Positions 8,314 through 16,423 of a stretch of 64,000 nucleotides of DNA are shown in pieces; positions within the stretch are counted from its first letter, which is position 1, and the number at the start of each line of letters is the position of its first letter. The notes beneath the pieces were generated by a model. The model saw only the letters and a list, made by a program, of their open reading frames with translations, ran no database searches and was not told where the DNA came from. This DNA is from Onstottus_B arcticum (lineage in GTDB: Bacteria > Acidobacteriota > Blastocatellia > UBA7656), in the NCBI GenBank assembly GCA_038040485.1, contig JBBPIE010000023.1, positions 1 to 64,000 on the forward strand. The letters are read 5' to 3'. A program made the translations under genes and the position numbers.

Positions 8314-10071
8314 ATGACTCTGCGTGACTCGATAAACCGCCGAAACATAATCGTAGCTTCCGTCTTGCTCGTTTCGATAGGTGTGGCCGGCTATTTTCTG
8401 TTGCGGCGGCCGGCTCGCGTTGCGATGGAGCGATATGTGCCCGCAAGCGCGCTCGCGTTCGTCGAAATTGACAGCGTGTCGGATCTGGTCGATGGACTGA
8501 CCGAGACGAAAGCGTGGCGCGAGCTCGCGCCGGTGCTTGGTCTTTCAAGCCAGATCCGGCAAATCGGCCTGGGCGCAGACTTGATGGGGCGAACCGGCCT
8601 CGGCCCAGCCGAAGCGGTGCTCGCCGCTCGCGCTCAATATGCAGTCGCGGTGACCGGCGTAGACGCTTCGAGCGGCGCGACCGATGAAGGCCCGTACATT
8701 GATTTCAAACCGCGATTCGTCCTTATTGCCGAAACCCACGCAAAGCCTGAGACCGTCGCGAGTCTTTTGAAAGAACGCGCGGTGCTCATCGCTCAGCGCG
8801 TCTACGGTGAATCAGTGACCGAGGAATCGCGAGACTATCAAGGCTCGCCGCTTATGGTCTTTCATGGGCCGGCACCGGGCCGCGAGTTGGTTGCGGCTTC
8901 AGCGGGCAGCGTCGCTTTGATAGGCAACAACACCGAAGCAATGACGTTGTGTCTCGACGCAATCGCAGGCCGAAGTGCGACGCTCGCCGGCGACGAAACG
9001 CTCAAACAAAGGCGGTCATCGGTGGATCGCGATGCTTCGGTGTTTGCGTTTGTTACGGAGAGCGGGGTCAGCAAGCTAGCCGAGCTTGGACCGGCGATCA
9101 TCGCGAGCCGCACACCGGCAAGCCGCGAACGAGCGAGCGCGTTTGCCGATTTGATTCGGAACGCGTCGAAGGAGACTGTCACCGGACTGCTTTACGCCGC
9201 CGAGCTGACATCGGACGGGGTCACTGAGCGGTATCTCACCGTTTTACGGCCGCGCGTCGCCGAATCCTTGATGCCCGCTTTCCACGCGTCTCGCTCGCCG
9301 GGCACGCAGTCGCTATCGCTCGTCCCGCGCGACGCGCGGGAAGTCACGCTGTTGAATGTCGATCGGATCGGCGAACTGCCCGAACGTGCGCTAAAGCAGA
9401 TCGCGCCCAATCTCGATGTGGTTGCCGCCGTGGCGCTGAGGGAGTTTGTCATCGGCTTTCGCAAACAGTATGGCCTTGAATCGGCCGAGTCCGTGGGCGA
9501 CGCAGTTGGCGACGAGCTGGCGCTTGTGGACTTCGGCGACGGGCAGCCGAGGGCGATGGTCTTGAGTGTGCGCGACAAAGCCAAGCTCGCGCAGTTTGTC
9601 GAACGTCACTTGAGCCGTGACGGCGCCTCGGTGACGACTGAGACCTACAGCGGGGCAGAAATCAAAGTTTCCTCACGGGGTGAGCGCGGAGCTGCCGCGT
9701 TCATCGGCGATTATGTGGCGCTTGGTTCGCGCGGTCAGATCGCGAGAATGATCGACACTGCGGCGCGCGGCAACGGACTCGCAACGGCCGAGCGGTTCAA
9801 GCGAGCTCTCGCCACTAGCGGTCCGATAGTCACACTTCGACCGGAGGGTGAGGACGCGGGCCGCTTGATGCTGGGTATCTCGAAGCTCACTCGAGTGACT
9901 GACGGTTCACCGAAGCTGCTCGAAAGCGACGCGGTTCGTGCGGCGCTCGAACGTTTGCCGGGGACTACAAGTGCAACTGAGTTTCGCGATTATGGGATCT
10001 TTTCTGAAACCAGATCGGCGGTCGGGAACTTGAGCTTGCTGGCTTCGTTGCTTGGCGGGGGCGAGGACTAA
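8314..10071 (+). CDS. membrane-anchored DUF3352-like protein
   Basis: A 585-residue protein with an N-terminal basic patch and one membrane helix (residues about 12-29, IVASVLLVSIGVAGYFLL). A large extracytoplasmic region follows. It begins with YVPASALAFVEIDSVSDLV, the pattern at the start of DUF3352-type proteins (a bound or exported protein with 'as cheap as possible' style opening strands), and contains repeated segments of the kind LVAASAGSVALIGNNTEA and GDYVALGSRGQIARMID. The same layout is found in the gene at 24276-26108, so the two are probably distant paralogues. The function of the family is not established. No Shine-Dalgarno site is seen at the start. Tandem heptads occupy the region just upstream. 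Confidence 0.75.
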   Translation: MTLRDSINRRNIIVASVLLVSIGVAGYFLLRRPARVAMERYVPASALAFVEIDSVSDLVDGLTETKAWRELAPVLGLSSQIRQIGLGADLMGRTGLGPAEAVLAARAQYAVAVTGVDASSGATDEGPYIDFKPRFVLIAETHAKPETVASLLKERAVLIAQRVYGESVTEESRDYQGSPLMVFHGPAPGRELVAASAGSVALIGNNTEAMTLCLDAIAGRSATLAGDETLKQRRSSVDRDASVFAFVTESGVSKLAELGPAIIASRTPASRERASAFADLIRNASKETVTGLLYAAELTSDGVTERYLTVLRPRVAESLMPAFHASRSPGTQSLSLVPRDAREVTLLNVDRIGELPERALKQIAPNLDVVAAVALREFVIGFRKQYGLESAESVGDAVGDELALVDFGDGQPRAMVLSVRDKAKLAQFVERHLSRDGASVTTETYSGAEIKVSSRGERGAAAFIGDYVALGSRGQIARMIDTAARGNGLATAERFKRALATSGPIVTLRPEGEDAGRLMLGISKLTRVTDGSPKLLESDAVRAALERLPGTTSATEFRDYGIFSETRSAVGNLSLLASLLGGGED

Positions 10072-10087
10072 GAGAAGTGACTTGCTT

Positions 10088-10174
10088 GTACGGGCGTCCC
10101 TCCGCGGGCGCCCCTTCTCGATCTCGAAAGTACTTCAAAGCGATGGAGGGGCGCCCGCGGAGGGACGCCCGTAC
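10088..10174. repeat. perfect 28-bp inverted repeat
   Basis: Arms at 10088-10115 and 10147-10174 are exact reverse complements over 28 bp and flank a 31-bp loop. Each arm starts GTACGGGCGTCCC and is very GC-rich. The element fills the space between two convergent genes (stops at 10071 and 10179). It could be a bidirectional terminator or a mobile REP/MITE-like hairpin; there is no T-tract. Confidence 0.9.
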
Positions 10175-10178
10175 ATTT

Positions 10179-10967
10179 CTATTGCCGGCGGGTTTCGGCT
10201 CTCAGAACATCAGCAGGGAGCGAACCCGTTGCTGATTTCCTTCTTCGTCTGCGAAGGATGCGCACGCGGCGGCGTTCGCGCACTTGAATGCGGTCGCGAA
10301 CCTTACCGTAAAACTTCGTGAAGTAGTCGTACATCGACCACAGCGCAAAGAACACAACGATCCACAGCATCGCGCGGCCCGCGCCGTAGCAAAACACCCG
10401 AAACCCATCGAGCGTGATCTCGCGCTTGTCGGCCACGGTGAGCAGCGCGCGGCCCATTTCATAAAACGACGCGAACGCAACTTCGGGCTGAACGTTAGGC
10501 GGCGGCTGCAAACCCGAAGGTCCGCCCGGCACGCTGCCCACAATCAACAGCGTGATCGCTATGACCTGGGTCAGCATCTTGAACTTGCCTTTTTTTGAAG
10601 CCGAGATGGTGAAGCCTTCGGCGGAGGCAATCGATCGAAGCCCAGTCACGGCGAACTCGCGGCCGATGATTATGACGATGGCCCACGCGGGCGCGAGCCG
10701 GTTCTCGACCAGTGACACAAGCGCCGCCGAGATCAACAGCTTGTCTGCTATTGGATCGAGCAGAATTCCGAGCGTCGAAACCTGGCCGCGCTTGCGAGCG
10801 ATGTACCCATCGAGCCAGTCGGTGAACGAAGCTCCGACGAACAGGGCAAGTCCGACGAGTTGCTGTGGCAAGCCCAGCCATTCGCTCGGAAACTTGGTCA
10901 GCAACACGACGACCAGCAGCGGAACGACGAAGATCCTGGACAGAGTTAGTGCGTTCGGAAGATTCAA
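10179..10967 (-). CDS. pgsA: CDP-diacylglycerol--glycerol-3-phosphate 3-phosphatidyltransferase
   Basis: Integral membrane enzyme that makes phosphatidylglycerol phosphate from CDP-diacylglycerol and glycerol 3-phosphate, the committed step to phosphatidylglycerol and cardiolipin. The CDP-alcohol phosphatidyltransferase motif is complete: D50-x2-D53-G54-x2-A57-R58-x8-G67-x3-D71-x3-D75. N-terminal NALTLSRIFVVP is typical of PgsA, as is GREFAVTGLRSIA. Helices fit the usual six. The 262 residues exceed the usual 180-200 because of a loop near 150-180 and a basic, arginine-rich tail of about 30 residues. Start is TTG at 10967, with GGATCAGG about 12 nt upstream. A near-consensus promoter lies at 11063-11091. 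Confidence 0.95.
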   Translation of the reverse strand: MNLPNALTLSRIFVVPLLVVVLLTKFPSEWLGLPQQLVGLALFVGASFTDWLDGYIARKRGQVSTLGILLDPIADKLLISAALVSLVENRLAPAWAIVIIIGREFAVTGLRSIASAEGFTISASKKGKFKMLTQVIAITLLIVGSVPGGPSGLQPPPNVQPEVAFASFYEMGRALLTVADKREITLDGFRVFCYGAGRAMLWIVVFFALWSMYDYFTKFYGKVRDRIQVRERRRVRILRRRRRKSATGSLPADVLRAETRRQ

Positions 10968-11062
10968 CTTCTTGTTACCTGATCCTGTTTCCTGGGCACG
11001 TTACTTCGAGTAGAGGCTTCGTTGCGGTATCAGCACATCCATCGTTGTTTATTGGCGTGTTG

Positions 11063-11091
11063 ACTATATTGCCGGGTCACTGCATTGTCAA
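11063..11091 (-). promoter_or_regulatory. sigma70 promoter for pgsA
   Basis: On the minus strand TTGACA, a 17-bp spacer and TATAGT match the housekeeping sigma consensus in 11 of 12 positions. Transcription would start near 11056, giving a leader of about 90 nt before the pgsA TTG. The -35 box also forms a GTTGAC...GTCAAC inverted repeat across the promoter, a possible operator. Confidence 0.65.
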
Positions 11092-11209
11092 CAGCGTGAC
11101 TTTGAACCCTGCTTGAATCGCCTTGCGGACACCTTTTTTCCAATCAGCAGGAAACTGTTGGCGCCGCCGAATCGTTTTTGCTCCGTCAGCATCTAAGGCT
11201 CCGGCTGAG

Positions 11210-11244
11210 GAATTGCGAATTTCGAATCTGGAATTGCGAGTCTC
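11210..11244. repeat. heptanucleotide tandem repeat (GAATTGC-type)
   Basis: Five 7-bp units (GAATTGC, GAATTTC, GAATCTG, GAATTGC, GAGTCTC) stand end to end 21 bp before the ATG of the beta-propeller gene, in its likely leader. Confidence 0.7.
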
Positions 11245-11265
11245 TCTGAGCGTGTCAGAATCTAG

Positions 11266-13314
11266 ATGCCGTTTCTTCTTAACAAGGCAAGAGCTAATCG
11301 GAGAACGACGACCATTATCGCTCTGGTGATGGCCTTCCTGCTGATCGTGGCGGTTGTTTTCTGGGTGGTCAAGCTCAACAACCGCGTCCGGGACGAACGC
11401 GAGCGGCAGACTGCCTCGACGCGCGTCGAGGTTGAGATCAAACGCCTGACCGCGCCTTCAGCGGATGGCTTGGCGCTTTATCTGAATTCGGCGGACGTGC
11501 GGGCGGTCGCTAGCTTCGCGGGCGCGCGATATCTTGCGACTTCAGGCGGGCTGGTCGCGCTAGATGAAAGCGGCAACGTCAAGCGCCGGTACACGACGCT
11601 GGATGGGTTGCCCGATAACGACCTAACGGCGCTTGCGGTTTTTCGCGAACGCCTGTTCATCGGCACCGCGAGCGCTGGGCTGCTCGGCTTCGATGGGAAT
11701 ACATTCACCGGCTTCAGCTTTAACAAGCCAAAGGCGGCTCGGGTTAGCGTGCTGCTCGCCACTGAAAGCGAGCTGCTGATCGGGACGCTGGACGGCGGTC
11801 TGTTCGAGTACGACGGCGAGCGCTTCACGAGGCGGATCAACTCGGCTACGGGAGCGGACTTCGAGCGAGTAACCGCGCTGTTGCCGCTTGAATCGAGACT
11901 GTACATCGGCACGCAGGATCGCGGGCTGTATGTCTGGCGCGAAGCTCACATCGAACACGTCAACACAAACGAGGGCTTGCCGTCGCCGCACGTGACCGCG
12001 CTTGCCGCCATGCCGCCAAGCTTTTCTCAGGCTGGAGTTATCGCGGTTGCCACCGATTTTGGAGTAGTCGCGATCAACGACGCGAACGAGATCAAGCCGG
12101 TGAGCATTCGTCCCAACATCACTTCGCTTGCAATAAGCGCCGGACGGATGTGGGCGGGGCTTTTCGGTGGGGGAGTGATCGACCTCGGTGCGGAACGCGC
12201 CGCTCCTCAGCACGCATCGGACGAGACACGCTCTTCACTCTCAGAAGCGCCGGGGTTGCCGCATTCAGTCCCGTCCGTTGTCTTCGCCGCCGACGGACGG
12301 CTGTGGGCGTTGACGCAAGAAGGCGCGTTCGCGAGAGATGAGCACGCGGCGGGTCCGGCGTTCGAGCCGGTAGCGGCATCGCTTGCGGGTGAACGAGTTC
12401 TGACCGCGGGACAAATCACGAGCCTGGCGTTCGACGGGGCGGGCCGCTTGTGGGCCGGCTACTTTGATCGAGGCGTCGATCTGATCGCTACCGACGCCAG
12501 CGAGCGACTGTCGCACATCGAAGACGATCGCGTGCGCGAGATCAACTTCATCGCGTTCGATCGAGACGAAGACCGAATGCTGGCAGCGACCTCAAGAGGG
12601 CTGGTGAGCTTCGACAGCCGACTGAAACAAACCGTTCTCACGCGCGAGCGAAGCGGCTTGATCAACGACTCAGTGGCGCATGTCTCGTTTGTCGAGGATT
12701 CGATGTCGAGTCCGTCATCGCCCGGCAGCACGGTGCCTGTGAAGATGACCCACGTTCGGGCGTTGGTGGTTGCTACAGCAGGCGGGATGACTGAGATCTC
12801 CGGCGGCCGCGCGCGTTCGCTGACGGCTTTTCACGGGCTGGCAAGCAATCATCTTTATACATCGGCGGCGGTCGGCTCACGTGTGTTTCTCGGAAGCCTG
12901 GCGGGTCTGGTCGAGCTTGAGGGGCTGAGAGTCGTCCGCACCTACAAGACTTCCAACTCGCGGTTGGCGCACGACTGGGTCACGGCGCTGGCCGAGGCTG
13001 GCGGCACGCTTTACATCGGAACAAACGGCGGAGGAGTTGAAGCCTTGTTGCCGAGCGGCGAGTGGGTGAGCTTTTCAGATGAGATCGGGAAGTTCGAAGT
13101 AAATCAGAACGCGATGCACTTTGACGGCGAGCGATTGTTTGTCGGGACTAGCGACCGAGGGCTTTTAGTTTATAATACGCGCGGCCGACGGTGGACTCGC
13201 ATCGCGGCCGGGCTTGCGTCTCAGAGCGTCACGGCAATAACGAGCGACGATCGGTTCGTGTACGTAGGCACGTTGAATGGTTTGGTGCGAATTGAGAAAA
13301 GAATTGTCCAATGA
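11266..13314 (+). CDS. membrane-anchored beta-propeller protein
   Basis: A 682-residue protein with one N-terminal membrane helix (about residues 17-35) and a long extracytoplasmic domain. That domain is built from repeats of about 40 residues like those in the sensor domains of hybrid two-component regulators (Reg_prop). Examples are RYTTLDGLPDNDLTALAVF, NEGLPSPHVTALAA, LTAFHGLASNHLYTSAAV and KTSNSRLAHDWVTALAEAG. Strand pairs of the form LFIGTASAGLLGF recur throughout. There is no histidine kinase or other output domain, so it is a free-standing propeller, probably a scaffold or ligand binder facing the periplasm. The start is ATG 11266 without a good ribosome site. It is followed by a hairpin and the VIT-VWA gene on the same strand. 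Confidence 0.82.
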   Translation: MPFLLNKARANRRTTTIIALVMAFLLIVAVVFWVVKLNNRVRDERERQTASTRVEVEIKRLTAPSADGLALYLNSADVRAVASFAGARYLATSGGLVALDESGNVKRRYTTLDGLPDNDLTALAVFRERLFIGTASAGLLGFDGNTFTGFSFNKPKAARVSVLLATESELLIGTLDGGLFEYDGERFTRRINSATGADFERVTALLPLESRLYIGTQDRGLYVWREAHIEHVNTNEGLPSPHVTALAAMPPSFSQAGVIAVATDFGVVAINDANEIKPVSIRPNITSLAISAGRMWAGLFGGGVIDLGAERAAPQHASDETRSSLSEAPGLPHSVPSVVFAADGRLWALTQEGAFARDEHAAGPAFEPVAASLAGERVLTAGQITSLAFDGAGRLWAGYFDRGVDLIATDASERLSHIEDDRVREINFIAFDRDEDRMLAATSRGLVSFDSRLKQTVLTRERSGLINDSVAHVSFVEDSMSSPSSPGSTVPVKMTHVRALVVATAGGMTEISGGRARSLTAFHGLASNHLYTSAAVGSRVFLGSLAGLVELEGLRVVRTYKTSNSRLAHDWVTALAEAGGTLYIGTNGGGVEALLPSGEWVSFSDEIGKFEVNQNAMHFDGERLFVGTSDRGLLVYNTRGRRWTRIAAGLASQSVTAITSDDRFVYVGTLNGLVRIEKRIVQ

Positions 13315-13318
13315 GGCA

Positions 13319-13407
13319 AGAATAGACCGCGGATCAGACGAATTCGACGGATCTACACGGATCATCCGTGAACATCCGTCTAACCAGCATAATCCGCGGT
13401 CTATTCT
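13319..13407. repeat. nested inverted repeat before VIT-VWA gene
   Basis: Outer arms of 16 bp at 13319-13334 and 13392-13407 are exact reverse complements (AGAATAGACCGCGGAT). Inside them GACGGAT...ATCCGTC and CACGGAT-ATCCGTG form a second stem. The right outer arm ends 7 bp before the proposed ATG at 13415, so a folded RNA would sit on the ribosome site. Confidence 0.85.
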
Positions 13408-13414
13408 GGAACGA

Positions 13415-15781
13415 ATGCCGGCGAGGATCCTGATAGTGGTCGCCCTCGTGATGTGTGGGCCAGCGGTCGCTGGCGCGCAGTCGGGCGTGCTCATTCCCGC
13501 TAACTCCGACAAGCCCAATCCGGCGGTCCTCACGCTCGACGAGATGAGCGTCAATGTAGTCATCGACAACCAGTACGCTCGCGTCCGCGTGATGCAAATC
13601 TTTGGCAATCGCACCGGAGGCGTCCAGGAAGGCCGCTATGTTTTTCTAATTCCAACGACGGCGTCGATCTCTGATTTCGCAGTGTGGGATGGTGACGTGC
13701 GCATACCCGGCGTCATCCTCGAAAAGCGCCGCGCGGAAGAAATCTACAAAGATCTCGCTTTGCAAAACATCGATCCTGGCCTCCTGTCACAAGAGCGCGA
13801 AGACGACGCAGCCACCGCGTTCACCGTTCAGGTCACGCCGATCCCAGCTTACGGAACAAAGCGCCTCGAACTCGAGTACACCGAACTGCTCAACGTAGAC
13901 AATCTCGAGTCCTACTATTCGTTTCCATTCAAGCCAACCGAGTACGGCACTCAATCAGTCGGCCACCTCGCGATTCGCGTGCAAGTCTTTAGCAAGTTCG
14001 CCATGAGCGACTTGAACATAAGAAGCAAAGCGTACCCGCTTGCTTTCATCGAGAACACTCCGCAGTACAAGTCTGCTTCGTTTGAAGCATCGAACATCGA
14101 GCTGACCGAAGACTTTGCGTTCAGCTATGGGCTGACGGTTCCGCGCACTGCGTTCGAGTTTCTGGCTTACCGGGCGCCCGAGCGCATAACCGCAGACGAG
14201 CTTCGCGACCCGCGGCTTGCCGAGCGCGACCCGGACGGTTACTTCGAAGCTGCGGGCCTTTTCAACGAAGCCGCGCGCGCGCCCGGTGAAATCGCCCCGC
14301 CACAACCGCGTTCGATTCTGGTAATGCTCGACACCTCGATTTCGATGCAGTGGGAAAAGCTCGATCGAGCTTATGAAGCGACTGAGGGTTTGCTGCGCTC
14401 CCTCACCTCGCAGGACGCTTTCAACCTGATGCTGTTCAACGACGAGGTGGCCACGTTTAGCGACAAAGCGGTCGATGCGCGGCCGGATCAGATCGAGCGC
14501 GCGCTTGCTTTCATCAAGTCGAGCTATCTTTCAGGCGGGACCGATCTGGCTGTTGCGCTCGAACGCGCGGCGAAGCTGACAAAGGACATGCCGTCAAAGA
14601 AAGAGCGGGCGATTGTGTTGATCACCGACGGCAACTCGACGCTTGCGACTACGCGGACGCGCGCGATCGTCGAGCGATTTCAGAAAGCAAACGACGCCGG
14701 ACCGCGCGCGCGGTTGTATGTGTTTGGCATCGGCTCGGACACGAACCTCCGGTTGCTGGGCGAGCTTGCGCGGGCATCGCGAGGCTATTTCGATTGGACT
14801 CGCGAGACCGATGATCTTTCGTACAAGCTGAAATCGTTTGTCAGCAAAGTGGGCCGCGAGCCGATCGATTCGCTCAAGCTTCAAAACCCGGACGCGGCGA
14901 ACTTCTATCACGTCTATCCCGACTACGACGCGACGGCTTATGACGGAACACGGATCAGTTTTGTCGGGCGCTACAAGAAACCGGGCGCGGCTTCGATAAC
15001 TCTGACAGGCAGCGCCGAGGGCAAACCAGTTCGGCTCGCTCAACAGGTTCAGTTGCCCGAGCGAGACGACTCGCATCCGCACGTTCCGCGTATGTGGGCG
15101 CGGGCTCGCGTCGATGCGCTGCTTCGGCAGATCGCGTTGAACGGCGAGACAAAAGAAGCGATCGACGAAATCATCGCGCTGTCGAAGAAGTACAAATTCG
15201 TGACTCCATACACGTCGTTCCTTGCGGCGCCGCGCTCGTTGCTACGGCCGCGGGTGATTCGGCCGGGCGACCCGGTGCTTAGAGTGCGAGCCGACGAATC
15301 GATCGCTGAAGTCACGGCTGTGTTTCCTTTCGGCTTGACCAAGCGCCTGACTTACATCAAAGCGGAAGACGTGTGGGAGACTCGATTCATCGCGCCGCGC
15401 GAGATGTCGGACGGGGTTTATCATTGCCGGTTGGTGTTGGTGGACAAGCGGGGGCGGGCTTACCAGGAAGAAAAGAGTTTCGTCATCGACAGCCGCCCGC
15501 CTCGGCTTCAGGCGGCGTTGAGTCAAACAGTCGCGCGCGCCGGCGAAGATTTGGTGATCACCGTTCGAGCGGACAGCGACACGCGAGTGATCGCGGCTCG
15601 GGTGTTTGGCTCGATGCCGGTCGCGGTTGTGTGGGACGCAAAGGCGAAGGCTAACGTCGGGCGGCTGCGATTGCCGGTTGGATTGCCTTCGGGGACTTAC
15701 GTTATCCAAGTGACGGCCGAAGACTTCGCGCACAACTCGAGTGAGGTGGAGCTGACGGTCGAAGTAATCGGCGGCGGCTAG
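13415..15781 (+). CDS. secreted VIT and VWA domain protein
   Basis: A 788-residue exported protein. A signal peptide (residues 1-22, ending VAGAQS) is followed by a VIT (vault/inter-alpha-trypsin) domain at about 25-170 with the signature FGNRTGGVQEGRYVFLIP and ending in an ELEYTELL segment. A von Willebrand factor A domain starts at 302, with a complete MIDAS DTSIS (D306, S308, S310) and later GGTDLAVAL and ITDGNST. The C-terminal third is beta-rich and Ig-like. VIT-VWA proteins of bacteria are thought to bind proteins or matrix in a metal-dependent manner; the partner is unknown. The frame is open upstream to 13277, but that part is the hairpin repeat. The start at 13415 gives a clean signal peptide. 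Confidence 0.9.
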   Translation: MPARILIVVALVMCGPAVAGAQSGVLIPANSDKPNPAVLTLDEMSVNVVIDNQYARVRVMQIFGNRTGGVQEGRYVFLIPTTASISDFAVWDGDVRIPGVILEKRRAEEIYKDLALQNIDPGLLSQEREDDAATAFTVQVTPIPAYGTKRLELEYTELLNVDNLESYYSFPFKPTEYGTQSVGHLAIRVQVFSKFAMSDLNIRSKAYPLAFIENTPQYKSASFEASNIELTEDFAFSYGLTVPRTAFEFLAYRAPERITADELRDPRLAERDPDGYFEAAGLFNEAARAPGEIAPPQPRSILVMLDTSISMQWEKLDRAYEATEGLLRSLTSQDAFNLMLFNDEVATFSDKAVDARPDQIERALAFIKSSYLSGGTDLAVALERAAKLTKDMPSKKERAIVLITDGNSTLATTRTRAIVERFQKANDAGPRARLYVFGIGSDTNLRLLGELARASRGYFDWTRETDDLSYKLKSFVSKVGREPIDSLKLQNPDAANFYHVYPDYDATAYDGTRISFVGRYKKPGAASITLTGSAEGKPVRLAQQVQLPERDDSHPHVPRMWARARVDALLRQIALNGETKEAIDEIIALSKKYKFVTPYTSFLAAPRSLLRPRVIRPGDPVLRVRADESIAEVTAVFPFGLTKRLTYIKAEDVWETRFIAPREMSDGVYHCRLVLVDKRGRAYQEEKSFVIDSRPPRLQAALSQTVARAGEDLVITVRADSDTRVIAARVFGSMPVAVVWDAKAKANVGRLRLPVGLPSGTYVIQVTAEDFAHNSSEVELTVEVIGGG

Positions 15782-15822
15782 TCGACTAACATTTTTAAGC
15801 GAAGGAGATCGCAGTCCTGCAC

Positions 15823-16140
15823 TCAAGGCTCCGGGATTTCAACGAAGTCTCCGGACTGAATTGTGTTGAGTGCTGAGTCGATCTGGGCAAGCAGTGCTAT
15901 CACAACAGGCACGCGGTTAGTTGGTAGGAGTAGAAAGGCAAGTTTCAACCGAGCGAGATTCTGTTGATATCGGAGGTTCTTGTCGGTCGTAATGAACACG
16001 TCGAACTGCTGATCAGCGAGCTTGAGGAGTTCGCCGTTCTTTACGCCGCTCCAGCCCATCTCCTGGACGGTGCGAATAGCCAGATGAGGAAGGCGCTTTT
16101 TAACAACGCGGGGCGTGCATTCGTCAAGCAGGATGTTCAT
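15823..16140 (-). CDS. DUF5615 PIN-like toxin
   Basis: A 105-residue protein of the DUF5615 (Mut7-C/PIN-like) family. It opens with MNILLDECTP, where the Asp-Glu pair is the usual acidic start of the PIN fold. A central DVFITTDKNLRYQQNL matches the conserved D-x-F-x-T-x-D block that supplies further acidic residues. Members are putative RNases acting as toxins next to DUF433 antitoxins. The start overlaps the end of the upstream DUF433 gene by 17 bp, a standard toxin-antitoxin order with coupled translation. Activity is inferred from the family only. Confidence 0.88.
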   Translation of the reverse strand: MNILLDECTPRVVKKRLPHLAIRTVQEMGWSGVKNGELLKLADQQFDVFITTDKNLRYQQNLARLKLAFLLLPTNRVPVVIALLAQIDSALNTIQSGDFVEIPEP

Positions 16141-16381
16141 CGTTGAGGTGCAACCGCAGCAACGTGTTTTTGGAGAACTCTAAAACCTGGAGCGCCTGCT
16201 CGCGGGTTACTGTTGGGAAATTGTCTATGAACTCATCGAGAGTTAGGCCGGCTTCGATGTTGTTGATCAAGGCGTCGATCGGGACGCGCGTGCCGCGAAA
16301 CACTGGTGCGCCGCTGACAGTGTCAGGATCACAGGTGATTGGAAGGCTCGCGATCTCTCTTTCTTCGATGACAAGCGACAT
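16124..16381 (-). CDS. DUF433 antitoxin
   Basis: An 85-residue DUF433 protein, the usual antitoxin partner of DUF5615. The core shows the family pattern SGAPVFRGTRVPIDALINNIEAG, followed by LDEFIDNFPTVTREQALQVLEF, a small winged-helix type DNA-binding fold. It likely neutralises the downstream PIN-like protein and autoregulates the pair. AAAGGA lies about 9 nt before the ATG. The promoter must lie within the 42-bp gap shared with the divergent TPR gene or overlap it. Confidence 0.88.
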   Translation of the reverse strand: MSLVIEEREIASLPITCDPDTVSGAPVFRGTRVPIDALINNIEAGLTLDEFIDNFPTVTREQALQVLEFSKNTLLRLHLNDEHPA

Positions 16382-16423
16382 AGGTTCAATTCCTTTCGGT
16401 ACAAGTCTACAACACTCTCGGAG

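Noticed and set aside
10088..10174. insertion sequence
   Set aside because: Only an inverted repeat with a 31-bp loop is present. There is no transposase gene and no target-site duplication could be seen.
15964..16146. 60-residue plus-strand frame inside the toxin gene
   Set aside because: It is antisense to the DUF5615 gene, with no ribosome site or family resemblance.
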